From IMG/VR virus record IMGVR_UViG_3300042991_000780, positions 31,173-95,172 of that record: 64,000 nt of DNA. One strand, 5' to 3'. Shown here piece by piece: positions 15,249-24,045 of this stretch. Every line of letters begins with the position of its first letter. The first letter of the stretch is position 1. The notes below the pieces were generated by a model, which had not been told where the DNA came from, searched no databases, and saw only the letters and a list, made by a program, of their open reading frames with translations. The translations under genes and the position numbers were made by a program. Origin of the DNA: a virus.

Positions 15249-15695
15249 TTATTCAAATATTATTGGGTTTTGTTGTCCAAATTCTCTTAACAGTACCCCG
15301 GCAAGTGCGTTTGCTTCATTTTCAATTTCACTGCCAGTATCGTTTGAATCTGGTTTGAGTTTGTTATCTTTTCTTTGTTTGTGATGAACTAATTCATGTG
15401 CTAATGTTCTTAAAATATCAGCCAAATTTCTGTTTACGGCAACAACTCTTAATTCATTGGTTTCCGGTGTGTATTTACCAAATGATTTCATTGTGGTTGC
15501 TTCATCAGGGTCTTGTGAAATTTTTAAATCCGGCATGTCACCATCTAATTCAAGTTTTTCGTTAGCAAAATCAATAAACTCATTGATAACACTCATCTTT
15601 TCTTCCATTGGAAGTAATGATTCATTAATGTTATTAACTCTTTTCATCATTTCAAAGAGTCTTTCTTTGCTACCATGTGAATGAAAAACTTTCAT
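15249..15695 (-). CDS. HExxH zincin-like metalloprotease-type protein
   Basis: A 148-residue protein. The segment AHELVHHKQ contains HELVH (H100, E101, H104), the zinc-binding signature of gluzincin/metzincin-type peptidases. E123-E127 in the following SEIENEANA helix could give the third ligand. There is no signal peptide, so it acts inside the cell or virion. It shares its N-terminal tag (MKV..HGSKERL) with the downstream protein. A head-maturation or internal virion protease is possible; an inactive structural zincin cannot be excluded. Confidence 0.65.
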   Translation of the reverse strand: MKVFHSHGSKERLFEMMKRVNNINESLLPMEEKMSVINEFIDFANEKLELDGDMPDLKISQDPDEATTMKSFGKYTPETNELRVVAVNRNLADILRTLAHELVHHKQRKDNKLKPDSNDTGSEIENEANALAGVLLREFGQQNPIIFE

Positions 15696-15697
15696 TT

Positions 15698-16432
15698 TTA
15701 AACCATATCATTAAAACTACTCTGGACATCAATTTTAGAAATTTCGGGTAAATCATCGAAATCAGCGACAAATGATCCATCTGGTAATTCTCTGATTCCT
15801 TTTTCCATCACATCATCACGTTTTTCGTTAAACCAATTTCCTTTCCAGAAATCATTTAAATTAAAATAATATGGATATGAAACATTCTTTTTGCTCATAA
15901 GTTTCTCAGAATTCGTTGGTTCACGAACTTCTTCAACATCGGCATTTAGTTTCGATAATTGACTGTTTAAACTATTAACGCTATCTTCCAATGATTTAAG
16001 TTCACCATGAATGCCTTTCATAGCCTCAATATTGTGCTTAATAATATCATTCTGAATATCGTTAATTGGTGGTGTTGACATACCAGCACCCATACCCATT
16101 GGGTCAGTACTTACTGTTGGGTCTTCTTCACCACCCACTGGTGGCATTCCACCAGCAGCAGTTTCACCAGTCTCGGCATATTCTGGTACTGGTGCATCTT
16201 CCATGCCCATAGGTTGATCGTTAGATGGTTCAGTTGGTGTTGTTCCACCACCCGGAATCTCAGCGTCTTCTTGTTCTCCCGCCTCATTGGTCAGTACTGG
16301 AACATTATCAAATTCCTCACCATCACTAACCAATGGACGATATCGTGGCGATTCACCAATCACATAATCGTTACGATATAAAATCCTTCTAAGATGATCC
16401 TCGGAAAGATTAGTTTTCTTATCATTTTTCAT
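15698..16432 (-). CDS. Hypothetical protein with Pro/Gly/Met-rich linker and coiled coil
   Basis: A 244-residue protein. Residues 1-30 are basic, about 40-120 form a low-complexity Gly, Pro, Glu, Met and Thr-rich linker, 125-165 are a predicted coiled coil (EAMKGIHGELKSLEDSVNSL), and the last 60 residues are a compact aromatic domain. Domain order suggests an elongated adaptor in the particle or scaffold. The gene is two bases from the metalloprotease gene and shares the late operon promoter. Confidence 0.55.
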   Translation of the reverse strand: MKNDKKTNLSEDHLRRILYRNDYVIGESPRYRPLVSDGEEFDNVPVLTNEAGEQEDAEIPGGGTTPTEPSNDQPMGMEDAPVPEYAETGETAAGGMPPVGGEEDPTVSTDPMGMGAGMSTPPINDIQNDIIKHNIEAMKGIHGELKSLEDSVNSLNSQLSKLNADVEEVREPTNSEKLMSKKNVSYPYYFNLNDFWKGNWFNEKRDDVMEKGIRELPDGSFVADFDDLPEISKIDVQSSFNDMV

Positions 16433-16445
16433 TAGACAATAATTA

Positions 16446-16637
16446 TTAATACCACTCTCTTAGTAATTGTTTACCATCTTTGGTAACAAACACACGGTCA
16501 ATTCTTTCGATCAAACCTTCTCTCTCATCAAGAACAACCTTTTTTACTGCTTCTTTTTTTTCCTTCTCTATCAATTCTTCTTCTGTTAAAGGAGTTTCAA
16601 TAAAATTGTTAAGTGCTTTTTCTACATTATTTTCCAT
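16446..16637 (-). CDS. Small hypothetical protein, first gene of a late operon
   Basis: A 63-residue, highly charged helical protein (many E and K) ending in EWY. It starts 20 bases after a late motif and is followed after 13 bases by the next operon gene, which supports it against the opposite-strand frame. Function unknown. Confidence 0.6.
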   Translation of the reverse strand: MENNVEKALNNFIETPLTEEELIEKEKKEAVKKVVLDEREGLIERIDRVFVTKDGKQLLREWY

Positions 16638-16657
16638 AACATTATATTTTATTTATT

Positions 16658-16665
16658 ATAAATAC
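16658..16665 (-). promoter_or_regulatory. Late-promoter motif GTATTTAT
   Basis: Minus strand GAGTATTTATAATAAA, 20 bases before the operon start at 16637. Confidence 0.55.
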
Positions 16666-16683
16666 TCAATAAACATATAAATA

Positions 16684-17469
16684 TCATTTGGATATTGAGA
16701 ATCTTTTTCTGCTTCCAATACCACCAGTCTTTCTCTTATTTAAACCAATCCAACCATCATTAAGATATTTCGATAAAAATTCACCTTCTAATCTTATCGC
16801 ATCATCAACAAAAATATAATCAGTTAATTGTTTTCTTATTGGATGTAAGCCAGTGTTTATTGTATGTTTGGTAACTGCATCCGATAAATTCTTATTTCTA
16901 CTTTTTTGACGAATATCAATATTGCAGGTTAATCCAACATACACATGATTATCAGGAAATTCATAAGAATAAATACATTTATTAAATCTATCACCAATCG
17001 GTTTCATATGTTTACAAATATCATCAAGCCAATTGTTTTTTAACGCAATATGATAAACATGTTGTGAACCTTTCACAAATTCTGTCTTCGTTGAATATTT
17101 CAATGCTTCTTTTTTACAATTTTCAAAATTATGCCAATACCCATTTGGTAATTTTTTGTAAGTCATGTGTTGACATATTTCGTCAAGCCATCCATTATAC
17201 ATTGCAGAGTAATATGCGTTTTTATTTTCCTTTTGAAATTCTTTTCTATGTTTGTAATTTAATGCAAGTAAATGACATTTTTCGAAACTCCATTTGAATT
17301 TTATTTCGTATTTAATTTTCATATGCTTACACGCATCATCAAGCCAATTATTTTTTCGCAATATCTCATATGCTGTGCATGATCTTCGACAGAATTTTGT
17401 TCTTGTATCATATTTTAATGCTTCTTCAAAACACTTTTCTTTAGTCCAATAATTTCTATTTTTTCTCAT
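16684..17469 (-). CDS. GIY-YIG homing endonuclease with three N-terminal repeats
   Basis: A 261-residue protein. Three repeats of about 50 residues (about 5-50, 58-101, 111-155) share the pattern W..E.C..EALKY.t...F......AY..A..N.WLD..C.HM, probably a helical DNA-binding module. The C-terminal 95 residues hold a GIY-YIG nuclease: CIYSYEF (for GIY), HVYVGLT (for YIG), then an Arg helix IDIRQKSRNK and a Glu (LEGEFL). Free-standing nucleases of this type are mobile in phage genomes. It is inserted between the late operon and the sugar cluster and has its own late motif 18 bases upstream. Confidence 0.8.
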   Translation of the reverse strand: MRKNRNYWTKEKCFEEALKYDTRTKFCRRSCTAYEILRKNNWLDDACKHMKIKYEIKFKWSFEKCHLLALNYKHRKEFQKENKNAYYSAMYNGWLDEICQHMTYKKLPNGYWHNFENCKKEALKYSTKTEFVKGSQHVYHIALKNNWLDDICKHMKPIGDRFNKCIYSYEFPDNHVYVGLTCNIDIRQKSRNKNLSDAVTKHTINTGLHPIRKQLTDYIFVDDAIRLEGEFLSKYLNDGWIGLNKRKTGGIGSRKRFSISK

Positions 17470-17487
17470 AATAAAAAATCGTTTAAT

Positions 17488-17495
17488 ATAAATAC
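17488..17495 (-). promoter_or_regulatory. Late-promoter motif GTATTTAT
   Basis: Minus strand TAGTATTTATATTAAA, 18 bases before the GIY-YIG gene. Confidence 0.55.
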
Positions 17496-17528
17496 TAAAC
17501 GACTTGATAAAATCCTTTTAATTTATTA

Positions 17529-18161
17529 TTATTTTAATATCACAACCAGATATCTTTTAAGATGTATAAAATTTGGAAAGATTTTATATTGATTGAGATA
17601 CATTTGACCGTCCATATCATACATATAATGTGCTGAACGTATTGAAATATTTTCTTTTATTTCATTAATATTAAACTTGAAATACTCATACATTTTTAAG
17701 TTTACGCCCCATATCTTATTCTCCTTTAAAACATAGATCATTTCATCCTTAAAATTGTAGGCAACATCAATTTCTTTTGGTAAAACACCCATCAAGTCTT
17801 CTATTTCTACGATTTGAAAGAATACCGGGTCTAAATTAACATATAAATATTTGGGAGCAAAATAAAATTGTGGAACATAATTTACAAAATTTTCAACACC
17901 CTTTACATGAGATGTCTTACTTTCCTTAAAACTGAATTCCCAATATAACTCATTGGTTATAATCTTCTTCTTGAGGATATCAGCATTTAGTATGATCTCA
18001 TTTCCGGGATTACAATCTTTCATGAATGACCAACCAACATATAATGTTGGCAGCGACTTATCGAGTTTATCATACTCAATGGGTTCATTGTAATAATTAA
18101 TGTACTCCGCTTTAGTGTGATTTACAAGTTCCTTTTCATGAATGATGTTAGCAATTTTCAT
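17529..18161 (-). CDS. Hypothetical protein at the end of the sugar operon
   Basis: A 210-residue protein of unknown function, rich in Tyr, Phe, Lys and Asn, with no motif I recognise. Its start overlaps the end of the hldD-like gene by 14 bases, so it is the last gene of the long sugar operon. No hairpin terminator is obvious after it. The segment FSFKESKTSHVKGVENFVNYVP suggests a compact alpha/beta protein. Confidence 0.55.
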   Translation of the reverse strand: MKIANIIHEKELVNHTKAEYINYYNEPIEYDKLDKSLPTLYVGWSFMKDCNPGNEIILNADILKKKIITNELYWEFSFKESKTSHVKGVENFVNYVPQFYFAPKYLYVNLDPVFFQIVEIEDLMGVLPKEIDVAYNFKDEMIYVLKENKIWGVNLKMYEYFKFNINEIKENISIRSAHYMYDMDGQMYLNQYKIFPNFIHLKRYLVVILK

Positions 18162-19107
18162 TATTTAGTTTTTTTATATAGTTAGAAACACCTTCTTCCA
18201 ATTCATAAAATTTCTTATTGTAACCCGTTAATTTCAATTTAAGCATTTTTGCCTCAGTAAAATACTGATACTTATCTCTTATTTTTTTTGGGATGTCAAT
18301 ATATGAAATATTTTGCATAGTTCCAAGACTTTTAAAAACTGCATACACAAGATCATTAAATGTGCGTGCTTTGCCTGTGCCAACATTGTATATACCGGAT
18401 ATTGGTTTATTCTCATAAAGCCAGATACATACATCGACTACATCATCAACATAAATAAAATCTCTTGCCTGTTCGCCATTCTTATAATCTGGACGGTGAG
18501 ATTTAAATAAATTAACATATAAACTGCCAAAAAAACCACCATCGGCTTCAAAGCAATCATTTACATATTCATCATTCGCTTTGACTTCAAGATATTTTTG
18601 ATATACAACTGAAGCCATCTTACCTTTATGTGCTTCGCCATAACCATAAACATTGAAAAACTTTAAACCGTACCAACTTTCAGGTTGTTTTTCCTGTGTT
18701 TCAACCCAAACATCAAATTGTTGTTTCGACCAACCATATGGATTTAATGGTTTTAGTCTGATAATATCTTTTTCATCATCAAAACCATCTTCGCCATCAC
18801 CATACGTGGCTGCTGAACTTGCATAAATCAGTGGTATATTATATTGTGCACATAAATTCCAGATAAATATTGAAGCGTTTACATTAAATTCATCGAAAAG
18901 ATTTCTGTCCATAACTGTTGTATCGGTTATTGCACCAAGATGAAAAATGCAATCAATCTCCTTGGCGTGATTCATAAGCCAAGAAAACATGGAATCAAGT
19001 GATTCGCTTTTTGTGTCAAGCGATACAACACCAACATATCCACGCCTTGTTAATTCTTTAACAAGATTGCTGCCAATAAAACCTTCACCACCAGTTACTA
19101 CTATCAT
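18148..19107 (-). CDS. hldD: ADP-L-glycero-D-manno-heptose 6-epimerase (HldD-like)
   Basis: A 319-residue extended SDR. The NAD(P)-binding GGEGFIGSNL lies at residues 6-15, FHLGAITDTT near 56 is typical of HldD, and the catalytic Y-x-x-x-K (YGWSK) is near 129. NVGTGKARTFNDL near 244 is also diagnostic. It interconverts the D- and L-glycero forms at C6 of ADP-heptose in the cytosol. It overlaps the nucleotidyltransferase gene by four bases. Together with 19104, 19532 and 20979 it forms most of the ADP-heptose route. Confidence 0.88.
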   Translation of the reverse strand: MIVVTGGEGFIGSNLVKELTRRGYVGVVSLDTKSESLDSMFSWLMNHAKEIDCIFHLGAITDTTVMDRNLFDEFNVNASIFIWNLCAQYNIPLIYASSAATYGDGEDGFDDEKDIIRLKPLNPYGWSKQQFDVWVETQEKQPESWYGLKFFNVYGYGEAHKGKMASVVYQKYLEVKANDEYVNDCFEADGGFFGSLYVNLFKSHRPDYKNGEQARDFIYVDDVVDVCIWLYENKPISGIYNVGTGKARTFNDLVYAVFKSLGTMQNISYIDIPKKIRDKYQYFTEAKMLKLKLTGYNKKFYELEEGVSNYIKKLNNENC

Positions 19108-19535
19108 AATTTTTTTATCTTTTCAATAATATTTGTCGTTGATCTGTTATCTGTTATATAAAATGCTGCACCGTATTTCGCATTTTCAGCACCAATGACT
19201 TCCTTGTTTCGATAATGATCGCCAACAATTAAATAGTCAATATTACAATTTTTAACTAACTGTCTTAACTCATCATCAGTACTAAATATAAATACTTTAT
19301 CAACCATTCTTAAATTGGACATTATTGTTACCCTTGTGTTAATGTTATTTATTGGACGATTTTCTCCTTTCAATTGCTTTACTCTTTCATCACTATCAAG
19401 TCCAACATACAGTTTATTTTGACATCTAACTGGCAAAATTTCATTTTCATCAGTACCATATAGTTTTGCAAACCATAACAAATCTATATGCCCGGTATGT
19501 AAAATATCAAAACAACCATTTACCCAAATATTCAT
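19104..19535 (-). CDS. hldC: Heptose-1-phosphate nucleotidyltransferase (HldE C-domain / RfaE2-like)
   Basis: A 143-residue cytidylyltransferase-fold enzyme with GCFDILHTGHI (residues 7-17, HxGH), RVTIMSNLRMVD near 68 and the C-terminal STTNIIEKIK. It transfers AMP from ATP to heptose 1-phosphate. The stand-alone domain fits a split HldE, with the kinase domain encoded separately at 20979. Its ends overlap both neighbours by four bases, showing translational coupling. A glycerol-3-phosphate cytidylyltransferase is the main alternative, but the pathway context favours heptose. Confidence 0.85.
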   Translation of the reverse strand: MNIWVNGCFDILHTGHIDLLWFAKLYGTDENEILPVRCQNKLYVGLDSDERVKQLKGENRPINNINTRVTIMSNLRMVDKVFIFSTDDELRQLVKNCNIDYLIVGDHYRNKEVIGAENAKYGAAFYITDNRSTTNIIEKIKKL

Positions 19536-19837
19536 AACTCTTCAATTCTCATGCTCTTATCATCGATGATGCGGTCATACGCTGGTTTTGAATTCATTAC
19601 AACATCGTGGTACTTACAACCCCAAGCCGTCAATTGGCGTGCGGTCAGGTCAGTCCAATTTAATCCAGTTACTTTACCCCTTGCAGTCCAGTAAATAATA
19701 GTATGACCCTCATCGAATAATTTATTTATTTTTGCAATGTTTTCTGGTATCGGTTTGGCATTTTCATAACCACCTTCTGTATGACAGATAGTACCATCAA
19801 TATCCACAAATATTACTTCACGCTTTTTTTCATTCAT
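19532..19837 (-). CDS. Small HAD-family phosphatase
   Basis: A 101-residue minimal HAD protein: motif I DIDGT near residues 12-16, motif II WTARG near 50, K84 and an acidic DD pair near 92. It is half the size of GmhB but sits between the nucleotidyltransferase and kinase genes of the heptose route. It may supply the 7-phosphatase step (heptose 1,7-bisphosphate to 1-phosphate). Similar small HADs occur in capsule clusters with unknown substrates, so the substrate is inference. Confidence 0.72.
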   Translation of the reverse strand: MNEKKREVIFVDIDGTICHTEGGYENAKPIPENIAKINKLFDEGHTIIYWTARGKVTGLNWTDLTARQLTAWGCKYHDVVMNSKPAYDRIIDDKSMRIEEL

Positions 19838-20982
19838 TTTTGACTATCTCCTTTCTCTATTCTTATTGAATCTTCGGGAAAATCTGTTGTTGAGACTTCC
19901 ACAATTATTGAATTTGTTATTGCCATTAACTGATGTTCAATATTTGGCATGATTTCAATTTTATCACCTGCTTTAAATTTAAAATAATCAAAATGTTCAC
20001 TATTTTCTGTATTTATTATACATTCAAAACTACCCCACATACAAAACCAAAGTTCTTGTTTTATCTCGTGTTTATGCCAACTAAACTTTCTTCCTTTAAA
20101 GAAAACCAGATACTTCAAACAATACTTATCATTATTAACAAAATGAATTTCAAATCCCCATCCCTTTTTCACTATTTTAGAATTTGAATTTAATCCAATT
20201 AAAACTTGTGTCCAAAAACCTCGATTGTAATTGGTTATTCCATGACACTTCCTGCATAATGTTATGAGATTATTTTCCTCATTGTTGTTTTTATCATAAT
20301 CAATATGATGAACTTCTAATTTTTTTGTTTCACCACATAATTGGCAACAATTTCCATCCCTCTCTTTTATATTATTTTTCAGTTTTTTATTAAATCCAAA
20401 CCCATATTTATGTTCACAACCAACATTATCAGTAATTTCTTTATTATTACCATTATTTCTCGAACAATTTAAAGAACAAAACACTGGTTCTTGTCCTTTA
20501 TGTAAATTTCTTCTTGTATATTCAAATTCCTTTCCACATCTCGCACATATCTTCTTTTCTTTATTGGCAATCCACGCTGGATTGTTCTCATTTAATCTTT
20601 GTTGTGACATGTACTTGGCAAGACATTCTCTGGAACACACAATTTTCTCACCATAATGCTTAAATTCCTTGCCACAAATCTTACAGTTTGATATTGTTCT
20701 TATATCTGTTCTTTCAATTGCTTTTACTTGACATGTTCTCGAACAATACAGTCTATCTTTTTCCCATGTTGGTGCATTAAATTCTTTTCCACATTTTTTA
20801 CAAACCAAAGTTAATTTACAATTTTCGTTGTTTTGTTTTTGATTAAGATTTCGTTTACAAGCATAGCAGACACCAGTATTCACATATCTTTTATCGATAT
20901 GCCCATTTTGACATGGTTCACCAGTATAATACCATTTCTGACCAATCTTTTTGGCTTCTTCTCTTGTAATTACTTCTCTCAC
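19834..20982 (-). CDS. HNH endonuclease fused in frame to a cupin (sugar isomerase-like)
   Basis: A 382-residue two-part protein. Residues 1-260 carry four zinc ribbons (for example CKKCGKEF, CKICGKEF, CARCGKEF), then an HNH core CCQLCG...LEVHHIDY...LCRKCH near 210-250. Residues about 273-382 are a complete cupin with HKHEIKQELWF (metal-binding histidines and Glu) and a second half around GDKIEIMPNIEHQL, like the C-domain of mannose-6-phosphate isomerases. The cupin alone suits this sugar operon. The HNH part looks like a mobile nuclease that entered the 5' end of a cupin gene without breaking the frame. It overlaps both neighbours by four bases. An internal cupin start cannot be excluded. 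Confidence 0.75.
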   Translation of the reverse strand: MREVITREEAKKIGQKWYYTGEPCQNGHIDKRYVNTGVCYACKRNLNQKQNNENCKLTLVCKKCGKEFNAPTWEKDRLYCSRTCQVKAIERTDIRTISNCKICGKEFKHYGEKIVCSRECLAKYMSQQRLNENNPAWIANKEKKICARCGKEFEYTRRNLHKGQEPVFCSLNCSRNNGNNKEITDNVGCEHKYGFGFNKKLKNNIKERDGNCCQLCGETKKLEVHHIDYDKNNNEENNLITLCRKCHGITNYNRGFWTQVLIGLNSNSKIVKKGWGFEIHFVNNDKYCLKYLVFFKGRKFSWHKHEIKQELWFCMWGSFECIINTENSEHFDYFKFKAGDKIEIMPNIEHQLMAITNSIIVEVSTTDFPEDSIRIEKGDSQK

Positions 20983-21740
20983 ACTTTTACTTTATTTAAA
21001 TCAACAACCACCACGCCTTTTTGTGTCACTACCCATGCTGAACATTTATTGGCAAACCTAATTGCTTCACAAATATCGTTATTTTCTATGTATTTTGCAA
21101 CAAGTGCTGCAAGAAAAGTATCACCAGCACCACTTAAATCTCTAACGTCATGCTCATTTTCAATTGGAAATTTCTGATCAAAATTTAAAACAGCACCATC
21201 CTTGCCTTTTGTTACAATCAGATTTCCCGGATAATAATTCCTTAAATAATCTTCGTTTGCTTTGAATTCCTTATTATTGATCTTTAAAAACTTAATATCC
21301 TCACACCAAGGACCTAATTCTTTTTTGGTGTCCATGAAAGTTAATGGATGATTTTCAGCAATCCACATGATATCATCATCACTTAAATAACCTTTATTAT
21401 AATCACTTATAACAACAGCAACGTAATTTTCTAAATTAAAAAATTCCAATTCTTCAGAAGTTATTGGTTTGATCTCATCTTTTTCGTCAACTCTGATTAA
21501 CATTTGATTTGAAACTTCATCAACATATCTTGTTTTCACTGGTCTGATATCATTTGTCATAACATCACATTCAATACCTAATGCTTTTAAATTTTCTGCA
21601 ACATTTATTGCCATCCCGCCATTTCCGGTTGTTCTTGATGGTAAAAATATTGGTACAGGTGCTTCTGGACTTAATCTTTCACATTTACCATACCTGAATA
21701 CGTCTGAACAACCATCACCAATTACTAAAACTTTTTTCAT
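20979..21740 (-). CDS. hldA: D-glycero-D-manno-heptose-7-phosphate kinase (HldE N-domain / RfaE1-like)
   Basis: A 253-residue PfkB/ribokinase-fold enzyme. The start is VLVIGDGCSDVFRYG, then GNGGMAINVAENL near 39, the substrate loop KTRYVDEVSNQMLIRVD near 70 as in RfaE1, and the ATP-binding DLSGAGDTF with the catalytic Asp near 208. It phosphorylates heptose 7-phosphate at C1. It is somewhat shorter than HldE kinase domains (about 310). It overlaps the WecB gene by four bases and the HNH-cupin gene by four. Confidence 0.87.
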   Translation of the reverse strand: MKKVLVIGDGCSDVFRYGKCERLSPEAPVPIFLPSRTTGNGGMAINVAENLKALGIECDVMTNDIRPVKTRYVDEVSNQMLIRVDEKDEIKPITSEELEFFNLENYVAVVISDYNKGYLSDDDIMWIAENHPLTFMDTKKELGPWCEDIKFLKINNKEFKANEDYLRNYYPGNLIVTKGKDGAVLNFDQKFPIENEHDVRDLSGAGDTFLAALVAKYIENNDICEAIRFANKCSAWVVTQKGVVVVDLNKVKV

Positions 21741-22735
21741 TTAATCATATATTTAAAAATCCACATTATTTTTTCTGCAGCATGTCCATCGCCAAAGGGA
21801 CAATCATAATTTATTACATAATCGTCTATGTGTTTTGTAAATACTTCATTTAATTCTTCTGGACTTTTAACCATAAATGAACTTTGACCAATTGCTTCTG
21901 GACGTTCAGTTACTTTTCTACAAACCAAGCATTTTTTATTAAAAAATGAACATTCTTCCTGTAAACCACCACTATCCGTTATTACTAATCTTGTTTTAAC
22001 CAATAGTTCAAGCATATCTTCATATGATAATGGATCAATAACAACAATATTTTTTAATAAAGGCTTATGTTTTTGTACGTTTGGATTCGGATGTATTGGT
22101 AATATAAATGTAAATTTTGGATATTGTAATGCCAATTTATCTAACTCAATAAACCATTTATCCATCCAATGATGATTTTCACGTCTGTGCATTGTAATTA
22201 ATATTTTATCCGTATATGCACATTCATTTTTGTATGATAATAAATTATCAATTACTGTATTACCAACGACATAACTTTCAGTATATATTTTTTCATTAAT
22301 AATATTTTTTTGTGCCTGTTTTGTTGGACAAAAATGAATATTAGCAATTTGAGATATGATTCTGCGATTTATTTCTTCTGGAAACGGATTTTCACGATCA
22401 AATGTACGTAACCCTGCCTCTAAATGAATAACTTTTATTCCATTATGAAATGCAGATAATGCAAGTGCTAATGCAGATGTAGTATCCCCCTGAACCAATA
22501 TATGTGTAATCGGCTCACTAAATAATGGTAATACATCCATTAATGATTTAATGATTGTATCCAATCTATTATTACCTTCTTGAATTTTTACGATATAATT
22601 ATATTCAAATTGTCCAATATGTTCTTGCTGTCCGGTAAATAATATTTTAAAAGGATAATTATTCTTTCTAAATTCCTCAATTAATGACTTTATTTTAATC
22701 CATTCTGGTCTTGTTCCATAACATAATAGTATCAT
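21737..22735 (-). CDS. wecB: UDP-N-acetylglucosamine 2-epimerase (WecB-like)
   Basis: A 332-residue GT-B-fold epimerase making UDP-ManNAc from UDP-GlcNAc. Diagnostic stretches are GTRPEWIK at residues 7-14, VQGDTTSALA near 90, HLEAGLRT near 109 with the catalytic acids, TMHRREN near 185 and TDSGGLQEE near 262. It is slightly shorter than bacterial WecB (about 376). It is the start of the nucleotide-sugar block of the operon. Confidence 0.9.
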   Translation of the reverse strand: MILLCYGTRPEWIKIKSLIEEFRKNNYPFKILFTGQQEHIGQFEYNYIVKIQEGNNRLDTIIKSLMDVLPLFSEPITHILVQGDTTSALALALSAFHNGIKVIHLEAGLRTFDRENPFPEEINRRIISQIANIHFCPTKQAQKNIINEKIYTESYVVGNTVIDNLLSYKNECAYTDKILITMHRRENHHWMDKWFIELDKLALQYPKFTFILPIHPNPNVQKHKPLLKNIVVIDPLSYEDMLELLVKTRLVITDSGGLQEECSFFNKKCLVCRKVTERPEAIGQSSFMVKSPEELNEVFTKHIDDYVINYDCPFGDGHAAEKIMWIFKYMIK

Positions 22736-22736
22736 A

Positions 22737-23351
22737 TTATTCTTCTTTTTTTATGTGTAGTAAAACTACACTCAGTTCATTTTTATTTAAAATTCTATTA
22801 CTAAAATTTAATGGAGTTGCATCAATTCTTTTATTTATTATATTTAAATTAACATCTGGATAATCAAACGTTAATATTAAATGTCCACCAGAATTAACCT
22901 GATTATATAAATTATCGAATGCCAATAATATATCATCACCATTTAAATGTTCGATTGTTGAAATATTTAACACCACATCAAAGGAATTACTATTTGGTAC
23001 TAATATATCATAAAAAATAAAATTTTCTTTTTCTGGTTTTTTTTCAATTCCAATATAATTCAATCTACCCCAAACATCTGAATGTATTACATTATTTGAA
23101 TATTGTTCAATGTCATTACAGAATGTTAAATGCAGACAATCACCATAATTAAGTCCACCACAAGCAGTATTATGTATTGAATTGGGTTTGATTTCCTTTA
23201 ATTTATCAAGAACATATTTCCATTCATATATGCGTGACCAATGAATATACTTCAGTTCAATTGGATAATCATTAGTTATAAATTCATATTTTATTATTTC
23301 AAAATTATTCACGGCTATATGGATGATATTCAAACATTTTAACAAATGCAT
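22737..23351 (-). CDS. SAM-dependent methyltransferase-like protein
   Basis: A 204-residue protein. The class I methyltransferase signals are weak at motif I (TACGGLNYGD near 65), with clear VVLNISTIEHLNGDD near 127-141 and the later GGHLILTFDYPD strand. Probably a methyltransferase acting on a sugar or lipid-linked glycan. The only ATG overlaps the upstream glycosyltransferase gene by 47 bases, so the true start may be a non-ATG codon about 15 residues later. Substrate unknown. Confidence 0.65.
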   Translation of the reverse strand: MHLLKCLNIIHIAVNNFEIIKYEFITNDYPIELKYIHWSRIYEWKYVLDKLKEIKPNSIHNTACGGLNYGDCLHLTFCNDIEQYSNNVIHSDVWGRLNYIGIEKKPEKENFIFYDILVPNSNSFDVVLNISTIEHLNGDDILLAFDNLYNQVNSGGHLILTFDYPDVNLNIINKRIDATPLNFSNRILNKNELSVVLLHIKKEE

Positions 23352-24045
23352 CGAATGTAATGTTATTTTTTTTCATAAAATAATTTTTATGTTCATGAGC
23401 AAACGATTGTAAAACTTTATTTCTTGTAACGCCACCATAATGACAAACCCAAGACAAGCCAGTACTTTTAATTTTCAAACCATTTTTTAATATTCTATAA
23501 ACCAAATCATCATCTTCACATTGTTGTGGTGAAAAATTTTCATCATAATATCCACCAATTTCATTAAGTTGATTTAATTTAATTAACCAAGGATGAACCT
23601 GACGACATTTGTTATATGTTTTATCATATTTTAATGATTCAATTTTTTTCTCTAAATAATTAACATCAATAATACTTTGGGGTAAATAAATGTGTGGTTG
23701 TAATATTCCAGTTTCAATATCATCAATATTTAATAAAGGCTCTAACCATATCTTTGGAAATAGCATATCGGAATGTAATTCCAATAAAAAATCAAAATTT
23801 TCCTTAATTATTTCATTATAAACTTTAATTCTTGGCATAACAATTCCCTCATTTATAATATTAAATATTATGTATTTATCAACATTTATTGATTTTAAAT
23901 ATTCTTTTAAATCATTATTTGAATTATTATCGCAAACAAATAATTTAAATTCATGCTGATTTATATCCGAATTAAATAATGATTCTAAGCATGGTTTTAA
24001 ATACGTTAAATCATTATGTGTTATTAATGATATTGCTATTCGCAT
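23305..24045 (-). CDS. Glycosyltransferase family 2
   Basis: A 246-residue GT-A enzyme. It starts IAISL-ITHN with the nucleotide site CDNNSNND near 38, a metal site LELHSDM near 89-95 (HSD in place of DxD), and ED-D-L near 177 as in the acceptor loop. It is soluble with no membrane helix. It overlaps the epimerase gene upstream by ten bases. Sugar and acceptor unknown. Confidence 0.82.
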   Translation of the reverse strand: MRIAISLITHNDLTYLKPCLESLFNSDINQHEFKLFVCDNNSNNDLKEYLKSINVDKYIIFNIINEGIVMPRIKVYNEIIKENFDFLLELHSDMLFPKIWLEPLLNIDDIETGILQPHIYLPQSIIDVNYLEKKIESLKYDKTYNKCRQVHPWLIKLNQLNEIGGYYDENFSPQQCEDDDLVYRILKNGLKIKSTGLSWVCHYGGVTRNKVLQSFAHEHKNYFMKKNNITFDAFVKMFEYHPYSRE

